Translations under genes and position numbers: made by a program
NCBI RefSeq assembly: GCF_033542235.1
Contig: NZ_JAWRCU010000011.1
Span: 1-64,000, forward strand
From: JAWRCU01 sp033542235
Lineage (GTDB): Bacteria > Pseudomonadota > Alphaproteobacteria > Rhizobiales > Rhizobiaceae
DNA length: 64,000 bases
Direction of reading: 5' to 3'
Notes under the pieces: model-generated
What the model saw: only the letters and a program-made list of their open reading frames with translations
What the model was told of the DNA's origin: nothing
Database searches by the model: none
In this document: one piece after another, positions 47,211 to 56,633 of the stretch
Position numbering within the stretch: the first letter of the stretch is position 1
How the letters are laid out: every line of letters starts with the position of its first letter

Positions 47211-50200
47211 AGGAGGATTGGCGGATACCTCCGGAAACGATCGAGCGGCAGGCGATTGCCGCCGATCCGCAGAACTCCGTCTGGGTGTCGGCCAATGCCG
47301 GCGCCGGCAAGACACATGTGTTGTCGCGCCGGGTGATCAGGTTGTTGCTGCAGGGTGCGGAGCCATCGAAGATTCTTTGCCTCACCTACACCCGGGCAGC
47401 CGCCGCCAACATGGCCAAACGCGTCTATGACGATCTCGCCAAATGGACCGCGCTCTCGCATGAGGCGTTGACCGCCGAAGTCGAAGCGCTGGAAGGTGCC
47501 CGGCCGGATGCTCAGAAGCTCGCGCGGGCGCGTCGGCTTTTCGCCGAGGCGCTGGAAACGCCGGGCGGGCTGAAGATACAGACCATTCATGCCTTCTGCG
47601 AAGCGATTCTCCACCAGTTTCCGCTCGAGGCCAACATCGCCGGCCATTTCGAGATGCTCGATCCCGAGATGGAGCAGGCGCTGATCTCCGAAGCCCGCCG
47701 TGCGATGATCACTGGGGCAGGAGTGTCCGGCCAGCCGACGCTCGCCTCGGCCTTCTCGGAGATCCTCTCCCATGGCGGCGAATACGGGCTCGACATTCTG
47801 CTCGGCGAGATCGTTGCCAAGCGCGACGAGTTGCGGCTCTTCATCGAACAGTTGCGCGAGGAAGAAGGCGCCTTCCCTGCCCTGTTCGAGGAATTCGGCT
47901 TCAGGCCGGGGGAGACCGCCGATTCGATCGCTGCATCTGTCTGGCCGCTGCCTGGCTTCGACCAGGCAGGCTTCGAAGAATTCGTGCATGCGGCGCACGC
48001 GGAAGAAGCGAAGGCCATCATCGCCAACATCCTGCCGGACGCGATCTCGGCCTTCGCCGAAAGCGACCCCCGGCAGCGCTTGAGGCTGCTGGCAAAAGCC
48101 TTTCTCAATGGGGATGGCGAACCTTATTCGCCGAAACTCTTCAAGCAGCCGCTCCAGAAACGCATCCCCGACCTCATGGATCGTTACGCCGCTGCCGTCG
48201 CTGCGATCCAGGCTGCTGCCGACCGGCTGGCGCTGTTCCGCATGCTCGAGGCGACATCGGCCGCGTTGATCGTCGCCGACTGGCTGATCGCGCGCTACGA
48301 AGGGATGAAGGCAGCACGCGGTTTTCTCGATTTCAACGACCTGATTACGCGTACCGTGCGACTGCTGTCGCGGAGCGATGTCGGGCCTTGGGTTCAGTAC
48401 AAGCTCGACCAGGGCATCGATCACATACTGATCGACGAAGCGCAGGACACCAGTCCCGAGCAGTGGAAGGTGGTGCGCCAACTTGCCGAAGAATTCTTCT
48501 CCGGCGTTAGCGCGCGCGACAACGTGCACCGCACGATCTTTGCCGTCGGCGATGAAAAGCAGTCGATCTATTCCTTCCAGGGTGCCGACCCGGCGCTGTT
48601 CGCCGAAAGCGGCCACTTCTTTCGCGAGCGCGTCAGTGCTGCCAAGGGCAGCTTCGAGGCGGTGAAGCTCAACTGGTCCTTCCGCTCGACCGACGACATT
48701 CTCTCCGCTGTCGACCAGGTCTTCGCCAACGGGCCAGCCCGCAAGGGGCTGACGCGTGATCCCGAACCTATCGAGCACAAGGCGATCCGCGCCGGCGCAC
48801 CGGGCTATGTCGAGGTATGGCCCTCGATCGGGGCGACGGCGATCGAGGAACCGGAGGACTGGCGCGAAGCAATCGACCATGCCGAGGCACCCGCCGTGCG
48901 CCTTGCCGACGCGATCTCCCGGACCATCGCCGAATGGATCGGCAAGGGCGAGATCATCGAGGGGAAGGGACGGCGGCTCGATGCCGGCGACGTGCTGGTG
49001 CTGGTGAGAAAGCGCGACCGCTTCATCCACGCCTTGTCGCGGCGCCTCAAGGACCTCCGCATCGCGGTCACGGGCGCCGACAGGCTGAGCCTTGCCGGCC
49101 ATATCGCAGTGAAGGACCTTGCCGCGCTTGGCCGCATAGCCCTGCAGCCGCACGACGATCTGTCGCTCGCGGCGCTGCTGCGTAGTCCGGTGTTCGGGCT
49201 TTCCGACAAGGCGCTGTTCGACATCGCCCATGGCCGGCGGGATGTTTCGCTCGACCGTGCCTTGCGCAGGAAAGCCCAGACCGACCTGAAGCTTGGAGCG
49301 ATCGTCGCCGATCTCGATCGCTGGGCGAACGAAGCTGCCTTCAAGCCGGTCTTCGACTTCTACGCCGGCGTGCTCGGCCGTGACGGCGTGCGCCGCAAGC
49401 TGATCGCTCGGCTCGGACCCGAGGCCGGCGACATCATCGACGAATTCATGAGCTTCTGCCTTGCGCAGGAGAAGGTCGGGACCCCGGGCCTTGAAGCCTT
49501 CCTCGCCACGCTCGAAAGCGCAGCACCCGAGATCAAGCGCGAAATGGACCAGGGCCGCGCCGAGGTGCGCATCATGACCTCGCATGCGGCAAAGGGCCTT
49601 GAGGCGCCAGTCGTCTTTCTCGTCGACAATGGCGCGCGGCCGTTCAGCGAGCAGCACCTGCCGCGGCTCTTGCCGATCCAGTCGGCCAGGAAATTGTGGA
49701 ACGGCAAGGGTTTTCTCTGGCGAGCTGCGAGCGATCTCGCGAGCGAGAGCTCGCGTGCTGCGGCAGCCCGCATCAGGGAAGCGGCCGAGGAGGAATACCG
49801 TCGCCTTCTCTATGTCGGCATGACGCGCGCCGAAGACCGGCTGATCGTGTGCGGCTACCACGGCAAGCAGCAGCAGAACGGCGCAACATGGCACGCGCTG
49901 GTGACGGCGGCACTCGCCGGTTCGGCGGATGCCGAATCGCTGCCGGATCCGGTGCTCGGCGAGGGCAGCTGCCGCTACCGCTACCGCGTCTTAAAAGGCG
50001 ACAGCACTGTCAGGCGTCGTGACAGCGAACGCCCGGCGAAGCGCGTACCTGCCCCCGTGCCGGCCTGGCTCACCGAACAGGTTGCGCCGGAACCGCTGCT
50101 GCCGCGGCCGTTGACGCCGTCACGCGCGATTGCGGCGATCGACCAGTCGATCGAACCGGCTGCCATTCCGAAATCGCCGGTGCTGGACGCTGGTGAGGAG

Positions 50201-50728
50201 CCGTCGCTGGCCATTGCTCGCGGCCTCGCCGTTCACAAGCTTCTACAGGTGCTGCCCGAGACGAGCGAGGCCGAGCGCGACTTCGCCGCGCGGCGCTATA
50301 TAGAGCGCATCGGCCGGCTTTGGCCGGCCGAGGATCGCGAGGCGGCCGCAGGCTCCGTGATGCGCATTTTTGCCGACGAGGCCTTCGCGCCGATCTTTTC
50401 TGCGCGGTCGCGGGCGGAGGTTAGCATCGCCGGCACGCTCGAGATTGGCGGCGCCGAACGCGCCATCTCCGGCAAGATCGACAGGCTGGCAATAACGGCG
50501 GACGAGGTGCTGATCGTCGACTACAAGACCAATCGCCCGCCGCCGGAGCGGCTCGCAGACGTGCCGCCGGCCTACGTCGCGCAGCTTGCGCTCTATCGCG
50601 CCCTGCTCGGACCGCTCTATCCGGGCCGGGCTGTTCGGGCGGCTCTGCTGTTCACGGAGACACCGCAGCTGATCGCCGTGCCCGAACACGTGATGGAAGA
50701 TGCCCTTGCCCGACTCGCCCAGGCGTGA
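47207..50728 (+). CDS. addA: Double-strand break repair helicase AddA
   Basis: AddA is the UvrD-type helicase-nuclease of AddAB. The 1173-residue protein has Walker A SANAGAGKTHVL (28-39), motif Ia CLTYTRAAAANM, motif II LIDEAQDTSPEQW, GDEKQSIYSFQGA, motif V IMTSHAAKGLEAP, motif VI YVGMTRAEDRL and the C-terminal nuclease motif LIVDYKTNRPPP. The longer upstream open frame overlaps addB and is not coding; the ATG at 47207 overlaps the addB stop. trxA follows 87 bases later. Confidence 0.96.
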   Translation: MKEDWRIPPETIERQAIAADPQNSVWVSANAGAGKTHVLSRRVIRLLLQGAEPSKILCLTYTRAAAANMAKRVYDDLAKWTALSHEALTAEVEALEGARPDAQKLARARRLFAEALETPGGLKIQTIHAFCEAILHQFPLEANIAGHFEMLDPEMEQALISEARRAMITGAGVSGQPTLASAFSEILSHGGEYGLDILLGEIVAKRDELRLFIEQLREEEGAFPALFEEFGFRPGETADSIAASVWPLPGFDQAGFEEFVHAAHAEEAKAIIANILPDAISAFAESDPRQRLRLLAKAFLNGDGEPYSPKLFKQPLQKRIPDLMDRYAAAVAAIQAAADRLALFRMLEATSAALIVADWLIARYEGMKAARGFLDFNDLITRTVRLLSRSDVGPWVQYKLDQGIDHILIDEAQDTSPEQWKVVRQLAEEFFSGVSARDNVHRTIFAVGDEKQSIYSFQGADPALFAESGHFFRERVSAAKGSFEAVKLNWSFRSTDDILSAVDQVFANGPARKGLTRDPEPIEHKAIRAGAPGYVEVWPSIGATAIEEPEDWREAIDHAEAPAVRLADAISRTIAEWIGKGEIIEGKGRRLDAGDVLVLVRKRDRFIHALSRRLKDLRIAVTGADRLSLAGHIAVKDLAALGRIALQPHDDLSLAALLRSPVFGLSDKALFDIAHGRRDVSLDRALRRKAQTDLKLGAIVADLDRWANEAAFKPVFDFYAGVLGRDGVRRKLIARLGPEAGDIIDEFMSFCLAQEKVGTPGLEAFLATLESAAPEIKREMDQGRAEVRIMTSHAAKGLEAPVVFLVDNGARPFSEQHLPRLLPIQSARKLWNGKGFLWRAASDLASESSRAAAARIREAAEEEYRRLLYVGMTRAEDRLIVCGYHGKQQQNGATWHALVTAALAGSADAESLPDPVLGEGSCRYRYRVLKGDSTVRRRDSERPAKRVPAPVPAWLTEQVAPEPLLPRPLTPSRAIAAIDQSIEPAAIPKSPVLDAGEEPSLAIARGLAVHKLLQVLPETSEAERDFAARRYIERIGRLWPAEDREAAAGSVMRIFADEAFAPIFSARSRAEVSIAGTLEIGGAERAISGKIDRLAITADEVLIVDYKTNRPPPERLADVPPAYVAQLALYRALLGPLYPGRAVRAALLFTETPQLIAVPEHVMEDALARLAQA

Positions 50729-50815
50729 CAGAAACAGCGTGACACAAGCTGTGCTTGAAGCCATGACCGCTGCGCACCACATATTGTGCAAGTTAACACC
50801 GAAAGGATCCTCGAA

Positions 50816-51139
50816 ATGGCAACCGTCAAGGTCGACCGGAACAACTTCAAGTCGGACGTGCTCGATGCGAAGGAGCCGGTCGTCGTGGATTTCTGGGCGG
50901 AGTGGTGCGGCCCCTGCAAGATGATCGCGCCCGCGCTCGAGGACATCGCGACCGAGCTCAACGGCAAGGTAAAGGTCGCCAAGCTCAACATCGACGAGAA
51001 TCCGGAGCTCGCTGCCCAGTTCGGCGTACGCTCGATCCCGACGCTGATGATCTTCAAGGGCGGCGAAGTGGCCGACATGAAAGTCGGCGCGGCCCCGAAG
51101 ACGGCGCTGTCGCACTGGATCAGCGGCGCGGTGGCGTAA
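50816..51139 (+). CDS. trxA: Thioredoxin
   Basis: The 107-residue protein has the canonical active site WAEWCGPCKMIAP (cysteines 30 and 33), the RSIPTLMIFKGG cis-proline loop, and full thioredoxin length without a signal peptide, so it is the cytoplasmic thioredoxin. The ATG at 50816 is preceded by AAAGGA. trxA after addA is a conserved rhizobial order. A shared terminator lies between it and the convergent folC. Confidence 0.97.
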   Translation: MATVKVDRNNFKSDVLDAKEPVVVDFWAEWCGPCKMIAPALEDIATELNGKVKVAKLNIDENPELAAQFGVRSIPTLMIFKGGEVADMKVGAAPKTALSHWISGAVA

Positions 51140-51160
51140 TCCTCCCAGATACTAACCGCA

Positions 51161-51192
51161 GAAGCCCGGCCCTCGCGCCGGGCTTCTTGCTG
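51161..51192. terminator. Terminator between convergent trxA and folC
   Basis: GAAGCCCGGC (51161-51170) pairs perfectly with GCCGGGCTTC (51177-51186) around a six-base loop, followed on the plus strand by TTGCTGTCT. The minus strand has only a weak T-tract, so it mainly serves trxA. Confidence 0.75.
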
Positions 51193-51208
51193 TCTCCGCC
51201 ACCAACAC

Positions 51209-52558
51209 TCACGTCGGCGGCGTACCGTTCTCCGCCAGCACTTCGCCGGCCAGGTAGAGCGATCCGCAGATCAAGATTCGCGGTGGAACCTCCGATCTGT
51301 CCCAGGTGTCTCGCAAGAGCATCATCGCGTCTGCGACCGAATTGACCGGCTCGGCAGAAAGCCCGGCATCGACGGCACGCAGCGCGAGCTCGGCATTCGG
51401 CACACCGGCATCGCTGGACCTGACCGGTACCGTGAATACGTGACGGGCAATGCCGTGGAAGGCTCGGAAGAAACCGGTCTGGTCCTTGGTGTTGAGCATG
51501 CCGCAAATCAGGAAGAGTGGCCGTGGCGAGCGTTCCTCCTGCTCGGCAAGCGCCTCGGCCACGACAGTTCCCGCACCGGGGTTATGGCCGCCGTCGAGCC
51601 AGATCTCGGAACCGCTCGGCGCGAGCTCGACAAGCGCACCTTGTGTCAGCCGCTGCATACGGCCCGGCCAGTCGACGCTCGTCATGGCGCGGTCCGCGGC
51701 ACGGTGCGACAGTTCGAAGCCGGCAGCCTTTACTGCGGCAATCGCGGCAGCGGCGTTGGCGTATTGATGGCGGCCCGGCAGGCGCGGCGGCGACAGGTCC
51801 ATCAGGCCCCATTCGTCCTGGTAGATCATGCGGCCATTCTCCTCGTAAGCGAGGAAGTCCTGACCATAGACGATCGGGGGCGCACCGAGCCGCTCCGCGG
51901 CTTCGAGGAGGACGTCTTGCGCGGTGTCGGATTCCTGCGCGCCGATGACGACCGGCCGGCCAGGCTTGATGATGCCGGCTTTTTCCGCCGCGATCAGTTC
52001 GACCCGGTCGCCGAGATAGGCCTCGTGATCAACCGAGATCGGCATGATCACCGAAACCGCTGGCTCGCTGATCACGTTGGTCGCGTCGAAGCGCCCGCCG
52101 AGGCCGACTTCGATCACCGCCGCGTCAGCGGGATGTTCTGAGAAGAGCAGGAAGGTGACGGCGGTCAAGATCTCGAACACGGTGATCGTCTCGCCGCGAT
52201 TGGCCTTCGCGACGCGAGCGACGGCTTCCGCAAGCACCTCGTCTTCGACAAGCTCGCCGCCACCGGGCGCGCCGAGCCTGTAGCGCTCGTGCCACCTGAC
52301 CAGATGCGGCGAGGTGTGGACGTGGACGCGAAGGCCGGAGGCTTCGAGGAGCGCGCGGGAGAACGCGCAGGCCGAGCCCTTGCCGTTGGTGCCGGCGATA
52401 TGGATGACCGGCGGCAGGCGTTTCTCGGGATTGCCAAGCCGTGCGAGCAGCCGCGTGATACGGTCGAGCGACAGGTCGAAGCCCTTCGGATGCAGGGCCA
52501 GCAGGCGCTCGATCTCCTTGTCTGCTGCGGTGCCAATCATGAAATCATTTCCAGCCAT
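51209..52558 (-). CDS. folC: Bifunctional folylpolyglutamate/dihydrofolate synthase
   Basis: FolC joins glutamate to dihydropteroate and extends the folate polyglutamate tail. The 449-residue Mur-ligase-fold protein has VIHIAGTNGKGSACAF (P-loop), HTSPHLVRWHERYR, EVGLGGRFDATN, the SVDHEAYLG loop and WLDGGHNPGA. Starts at 52558 and 52540 are both possible. accD is upstream on the same strand, a frequent proteobacterial pairing. Confidence 0.95.
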   Translation of the reverse strand: MAGNDFMIGTAADKEIERLLALHPKGFDLSLDRITRLLARLGNPEKRLPPVIHIAGTNGKGSACAFSRALLEASGLRVHVHTSPHLVRWHERYRLGAPGGGELVEDEVLAEAVARVAKANRGETITVFEILTAVTFLLFSEHPADAAVIEVGLGGRFDATNVISEPAVSVIMPISVDHEAYLGDRVELIAAEKAGIIKPGRPVVIGAQESDTAQDVLLEAAERLGAPPIVYGQDFLAYEENGRMIYQDEWGLMDLSPPRLPGRHQYANAAAAIAAVKAAGFELSHRAADRAMTSVDWPGRMQRLTQGALVELAPSGSEIWLDGGHNPGAGTVVAEALAEQEERSPRPLFLICGMLNTKDQTGFFRAFHGIARHVFTVPVRSSDAGVPNAELALRAVDAGLSAEPVNSVADAMMLLRDTWDRSEVPPRILICGSLYLAGEVLAENGTPPT

Positions 52559-52658
52559 ATGCCCAAACTAGCCTGTCGGGCGAGATCGGCACGTCCAGAT
52601 CGCGGCCCGATGCGCCGCGGGCAAGCAACCGGTGCGGCGTCTCGTGCTTGATGGCTTG

Positions 52659-53576
52659 TTAGGGTCGCGCCTCGGCCTGGATCACGGCCGGCGCCAGGAT
52701 CTCCGGCTCGACGGCCTTGGGAACCGCGGGCTGCTTCAGCAGCATCTTCAAGAGGCGGGCAATCGTCGGCTTCAGCTCGAGCCGTGAGACAACCATGTCG
52801 ACCATGCCGTGCTCCATCAGATATTCCGAGCGCTGGAAGCCTTCCGGGAGCTTCTCGCGGATCGTCTGCTCGATGACGCGCGGCCCGGCGAAACCGATCA
52901 GCGCGCCCGGCTCGGCGATATGGATGTCGCCCAGCATCGCGTAAGAGGCAGTGACGCCGCCGGTGGTCGGGTTGGTGAGAACCACGATATAGGGCAGCCC
53001 AGCCTCCTTGTGGCGATCGACCGCGACCGTGGTGCGCGGCAGCTGCATGAGGGAGAGAATGCCTTCCTGCATGCGCGCGCCGCCGGAAGCGGCAAAGAGC
53101 ACCAATGGCTGTTTCCTCTCGAAAGCGACCTCGAATGCCCTGATGATCGCCTCGCCGGCCGCCATCCCGAGCGAGCCGCCCATGAAGGCGAAATCCTGCA
53201 CCACCGCGACCACCGGCAGGCCCTCGATCTTGCCCAGCGCGCCGAGGATCGCATCCTCCAGGCTGGTCTTGGTCTTGGCGTCGCGCAGGCGGTCGACATA
53301 GCGTTTTTCGTCGCGGAACTTCAGGGGATCGACCGCGACCTTCGGGTTGTCGATCGCCTCGTACCTGCCGTCGTCGAAGAAGAACTTCAGCCGCTCCTTT
53401 GCCGAGATCCGCATGTGATGGCCGGATGAAGGGACCACATACTGGTTCTCCTCGAGGTCCTTGTGGAAGACCATCTCACCGGTCTCCGGATCCTTGATCC
53501 AGAGGTTTTCCGGCATCTCCCGCCGGCCGAGCATCGAATTGATCTTCGGGCGGACGTAGTTGGTGATCCAGTTCAT
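52659..53576 (-). CDS. accD: Acetyl-CoA carboxylase carboxyltransferase beta subunit
   Basis: AccD forms the carboxyltransferase with AccA, making malonyl-CoA. The 305-residue product has the body motifs ALGKIEGLPVVAVVQDF, GGSLGMAAGEAI, ASGGARMQEGILSLMQ, NPTTGGVTASYAMLGD and GFAGPRVIEQT. The N-terminal zinc ribbon is degenerate: the positions of the two CxxC pairs read IKDPETGEM and VVPSSGHHM, with no cysteine left. trpA lies 51 bases upstream and folC downstream on the same strand. Confidence 0.96.
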   Translation of the reverse strand: MNWITNYVRPKINSMLGRREMPENLWIKDPETGEMVFHKDLEENQYVVPSSGHHMRISAKERLKFFFDDGRYEAIDNPKVAVDPLKFRDEKRYVDRLRDAKTKTSLEDAILGALGKIEGLPVVAVVQDFAFMGGSLGMAAGEAIIRAFEVAFERKQPLVLFAASGGARMQEGILSLMQLPRTTVAVDRHKEAGLPYIVVLTNPTTGGVTASYAMLGDIHIAEPGALIGFAGPRVIEQTIREKLPEGFQRSEYLMEHGMVDMVVSRLELKPTIARLLKMLLKQPAVPKAVEPEILAPAVIQAEARP

Positions 53577-53627
53577 GGCTTCAGCCCTTTCGATCGGAAC
53601 GGCATGACGAGAGACATGGGAAGCTTC

Positions 53628-54464
53628 TCAGGCTGCCGCAAGGCGCGCTGCCCGGACGCCGGCGGCAAGCCCGCTGACCAGCGTCGCCACCGCTTCGGCC
53701 GGGTCCGCCGTCGTCCTGCCGTCCGGGCCGATGACATTGGCCACCGCGTTGACGATCGCCGTGCCGACGACGACGCCGTCGGCCGCCGTGCCAATGACCT
53801 TTGCCTGCTCGGCCGTCTTGACGCCGAAGCCGACGCAGACCGGCAGGCTGGTATGGCTCTTAATGCGCCTGACGGCCCCCGAAATCTTGGACGTATCCGG
53901 CAGCGCCCCGCCCGTAATGCCCGTCATCGACACGTAGTAGACGAAGCCGGACGTGTTCTGCAGCACCTTGGGCAGGCGCTTGTCGTCGGTGGTCGGGGTG
54001 GCGAGACGGATGAAGTTGATACCGGCCTTGAGTGCCGGGACGCAGAGTTCCTGGTCCATTTCCGGCGGCAGGTCGACGATGATCAACCCGTCGATTCCTG
54101 CATCGATGGCGTCCGCGAGGAATCGGTCGACGCCGTAGATGTAGATCGGATTGTAGTAGCCCATCATGACGATCGGCGTGTCATTGTCGCCGCGGCGGAA
54201 ATCTGCGGCCATGGCAAGCGTCTTCCTGAGCGTCTGGCCGCCTTTCAGCGCGCGCAGCCCGGCGGCCTGGATGGCCGGCCCGTCGGCCATGGGGTCGGAG
54301 AACGGCATGCCGAGCTCGATGACGTCGGCACCGGCTTTGGGCAGCGCCTTCATGATCGACAGGGATGTCTGGTAGTTCGGATCGCCGCCCATGAAATAGG
54401 TGACGAGCGCCGGCCGGTTTTCGGCCTTCAGCTTCTCAAAGCAGCGGTCGATGCGGGTGGTCAT
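53628..54464 (-). CDS. trpA: Tryptophan synthase alpha subunit
   Basis: TrpA cleaves indole-3-glycerol phosphate and passes indole to TrpB through a tunnel. The 278-residue (beta/alpha)8 protein has LVTYFMGGDPN, the catalytic glutamate in VIELGMPFSDPMADGP, the second catalytic residue in LIIVDLPPE and VGFGVKT. The start at 54464 has an AAGG upstream and avoids an unusual extension. A glycosyltransferase gene separates it from trpB. Confidence 0.97.
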   Translation of the reverse strand: MTTRIDRCFEKLKAENRPALVTYFMGGDPNYQTSLSIMKALPKAGADVIELGMPFSDPMADGPAIQAAGLRALKGGQTLRKTLAMAADFRRGDNDTPIVMMGYYNPIYIYGVDRFLADAIDAGIDGLIIVDLPPEMDQELCVPALKAGINFIRLATPTTDDKRLPKVLQNTSGFVYYVSMTGITGGALPDTSKISGAVRRIKSHTSLPVCVGFGVKTAEQAKVIGTAADGVVVGTAIVNAVANVIGPDGRTTADPAEAVATLVSGLAAGVRAARLAAA

Positions 54465-54518
54465 ACGGAGCCTTTCGGGGATATCTTGATCTGCACGTAT
54501 CAATTCTGCCTTTTCCAC

Positions 54519-55310
54519 CTAAGGCACTGCATGCTGCGGTTGGTCAATGAGTCTCGCGCGCTCGTATTTCAGGTAAGTATAACGGGCAGCGAAAACGCCG
54601 GCACGCAGGCCCACTCCGCCGTCCATCCATGCGCCCTTGCCAAAATACCATTTTACGAAGGCCACGAGCGACCGGCCAAGCACGAGAGGTCGCGCCGGAA
54701 TGGCACGTCCTGACGCCCTCAAATCAGCTGCGGCCAACGAGCTGTAAAGCTTGAGCTTGGTCTCGACTTCATCCTTCGTCGCGCAGGTCAAATGAGTGAG
54801 CGGCTTTTCGATGCGTTGAATCGAGCGATAGCCCGATGCAGTCTCGTGCACTTCGTTGGAGGTCGCGAAGTCGACCCTGCGCCTGTCGAGGATGCGGATC
54901 GGGTAGTCCGGGCTTTGCACCGGATAAAACGCATGGACTGGTTTGCCGAGCACGAACCAATCGCGGCGGATGGTATAGGCGTCTGCCGGAAACCCGGCCT
55001 CCTTGAGGGCGAGAATCTCGGCGACGAGTTCGTCGCTCATGATCTCGTCGCTGTCGATGAAGAGCACATGATCGTAGGTGCACAATGACTGCGCCTTCTG
55101 ACGCTGCCGAGAAAAGCCCTTGAACTCGCTTGTTTCGACCCTGCAGCCGTGCCGACGGGCGATCTCGATCGTCCGGTCACGGCTTCCCGAATCGAGGACC
55201 AGCACTTCGTCGGCGACGCGCGACAGGGGGGGCAGCACGCGATCGAGCAGGCGCTCGCTATCGCGCGTCAGCACATATGCGGAAAGCGGCTCGACAGCGC
55301 GCCCGGTCAA
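54519..55310 (-). CDS. Family 2 glycosyltransferase
   Basis: The 263-residue product has the GT-A fold: LSAYVLTRDSERLLDRVL, LVLDSGSRDRTIEIAR, the metal-binding FIDSDEIMSDEL and RRRVDFATSNEVHE, resembling WaaE/KdtX-type lipopolysaccharide core glucosyltransferases. No membrane helix is apparent. It is inserted between trpA and trpB on the same strand, starting three bases after the trpB stop. The track start is a TTG (55310) with an ill-placed GAGG; a GTG at 55274 is possible, so the start is uncertain. The acceptor is unknown. Confidence 0.85.
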   Translation of the reverse strand: MTGRAVEPLSAYVLTRDSERLLDRVLPPLSRVADEVLVLDSGSRDRTIEIARRHGCRVETSEFKGFSRQRQKAQSLCTYDHVLFIDSDEIMSDELVAEILALKEAGFPADAYTIRRDWFVLGKPVHAFYPVQSPDYPIRILDRRRVDFATSNEVHETASGYRSIQRIEKPLTHLTCATKDEVETKLKLYSSLAAADLRASGRAIPARPLVLGRSLVAFVKWYFGKGAWMDGGVGLRAGVFAARYTYLKYERARLIDQPQHAVP

Positions 55311-55313
55311 TCC

Positions 55314-56534
55314 TCAAAGCTCCATCCCGAGTATCTTGCCCACGGTGAAGATGTCTTTGTCGCCGCGGCCGGAGAGGTTCATCAGGATGATCTCGTCCTT
55401 GCCCATCTGCGGCGCGCGCTTGATCACCTCGGCTAGCGCATGGCTGGGCTCCAGCGCTGGAATGATGCCTTCGAGCCGGGTGAGGAGCTGGAAGGCTTCT
55501 AGCGCCTCGGTGTCCATGATCGGTACATATTCGACGCGGCCGGTGGCATGCAGCCAGGAGTGTTCCGGCCCGATGCCCGGATAATCGAGGCCGGCCGAAA
55601 TCGAGTGGCCGTCCTTGATCTGGCCGTCGGAGTTCTGCAGCAGATAGGTGCGGTTGCCGTGCAGCACGCCCGGCGAGCCGGCGGTGATGGAGGCGCAGTG
55701 CTCGTCACCGGAAAGACCTTTGCCGCCGGCTTCGACGCCGACGATCCTGACCGAGCGATCGTCAAGGAACGGATGGAAGATGCCGATCGCGTTCGAGCCG
55801 CCTCCCACTGCGGCGATGACGAGGTCCGGCAGCCGGCCTTCGGCAGCCAGGAGTTGCTCCTTGGCCTCGGTGCCGATCACCGCCTGGAAGTCGCGCACCA
55901 TCTCCGGATAGGGATGCGGGCCGGCGGCTGTGCCGATCAGGTAATAAGTGTCCTCGACATTGGTCACCCAGTCGCGCAGCGCTTCGTTCATGGCGTCCTT
56001 CAGCGTGCCGTGGCCGGACGTGACGGGCCTTACCTCCGCACCGAGCAGCTTCATGCGGAACACGTTGGGCTGCTGCCGGGCGACGTCGGTGGCGCCCATA
56101 TAGACGACGCAGGGATAGCCGAACCGGGCCGCGACGGTCGCGGAAGCGACGCCATGCTGCCCCGCACCCGTCTCGGCGATGATGCGTGTCTTGCCCATCC
56201 GCTTGGCAAGCAGGATCTGGCCTACGCAGTTGTTGATCTTGTGCGAGCCGGTGTGGTTCAGCTCCTCACGTTTGAAATAGATCTTGGCCCCGCCGAGATG
56301 TGCCGTCAGCCGCTCGGCGAAATAGAGCGGGCTCGGCCGCCCGGTATAGTGCTTGCCCAGATGTTCGAGCTCGGCCCGGAAGGCCGGATCGTCCTTCGCC
56401 TCGCTCCAGTGGCGCTCCAGATCAAGGATCAGGGGCATCAGCGTCTCGGCGACGAAACGGCCGCCGAACATGCCGAACATGCCCTCGGGGTCGGGGCCGG
56501 TGCGGAAGGAATTGGGTTCGGCTGGCTTGTTCAT
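55314..56534 (-). CDS. trpB: Tryptophan synthase beta subunit
   Basis: TrpB condenses indole with serine using PLP. The 406-residue protein has MFGMFGGRFVAETLMP, the PLP lysine in ELNHTGSHKINN, ETGAGQHGVA, the phosphate-binding AVGGGSNAIGIF and the C-terminal LSGRGDKDI. It is the first-class trpB (TrpB1). trpF is upstream, separated by 99 bases that hold a strong inverted repeat. Confidence 0.98.
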   Translation of the reverse strand: MNKPAEPNSFRTGPDPEGMFGMFGGRFVAETLMPLILDLERHWSEAKDDPAFRAELEHLGKHYTGRPSPLYFAERLTAHLGGAKIYFKREELNHTGSHKINNCVGQILLAKRMGKTRIIAETGAGQHGVASATVAARFGYPCVVYMGATDVARQQPNVFRMKLLGAEVRPVTSGHGTLKDAMNEALRDWVTNVEDTYYLIGTAAGPHPYPEMVRDFQAVIGTEAKEQLLAAEGRLPDLVIAAVGGGSNAIGIFHPFLDDRSVRIVGVEAGGKGLSGDEHCASITAGSPGVLHGNRTYLLQNSDGQIKDGHSISAGLDYPGIGPEHSWLHATGRVEYVPIMDTEALEAFQLLTRLEGIIPALEPSHALAEVIKRAPQMGKDEIILMNLSGRGDKDIFTVGKILGMEL

Positions 56535-56548
56535 GGCTTTGGCTCTGG

Positions 56549-56622
56549 GGACAGTTTGTTTTTTGCCCTAGGCGGGACTTCAGCGAGGCTTAAGCCCGTC
56601 CGGGGCAAAAAGTAAACTGTCC
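56549..56622. repeat. Large inverted repeat between trpF and trpB
   Basis: The 20-base arms at 56549-56568 and 56603-56622 are complementary at 18 of 20 positions (outer GGACAGTTT, inner TTTTTGCCC). The 34-base loop can fold further (GCGGG with CCCGT). As RNA it would make a strong hairpin in the trpF-trpB leader; as DNA it looks like a dispersed palindromic element. Confidence 0.75.
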
Positions 56623-56633
56623 GCGGCACGAAC

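Noticed and set aside
45321..47315. Minus-strand open frame (664 codons) opposite addB
   Set aside because: Antisense shadow; addB is clearly coding on the plus strand.
47141..49894. Long minus-strand open frame (917 codons) opposite addA
   Set aside because: GC-rich antisense shadow of a real gene: addA has every helicase and nuclease motif, while the antisense product shows no family.
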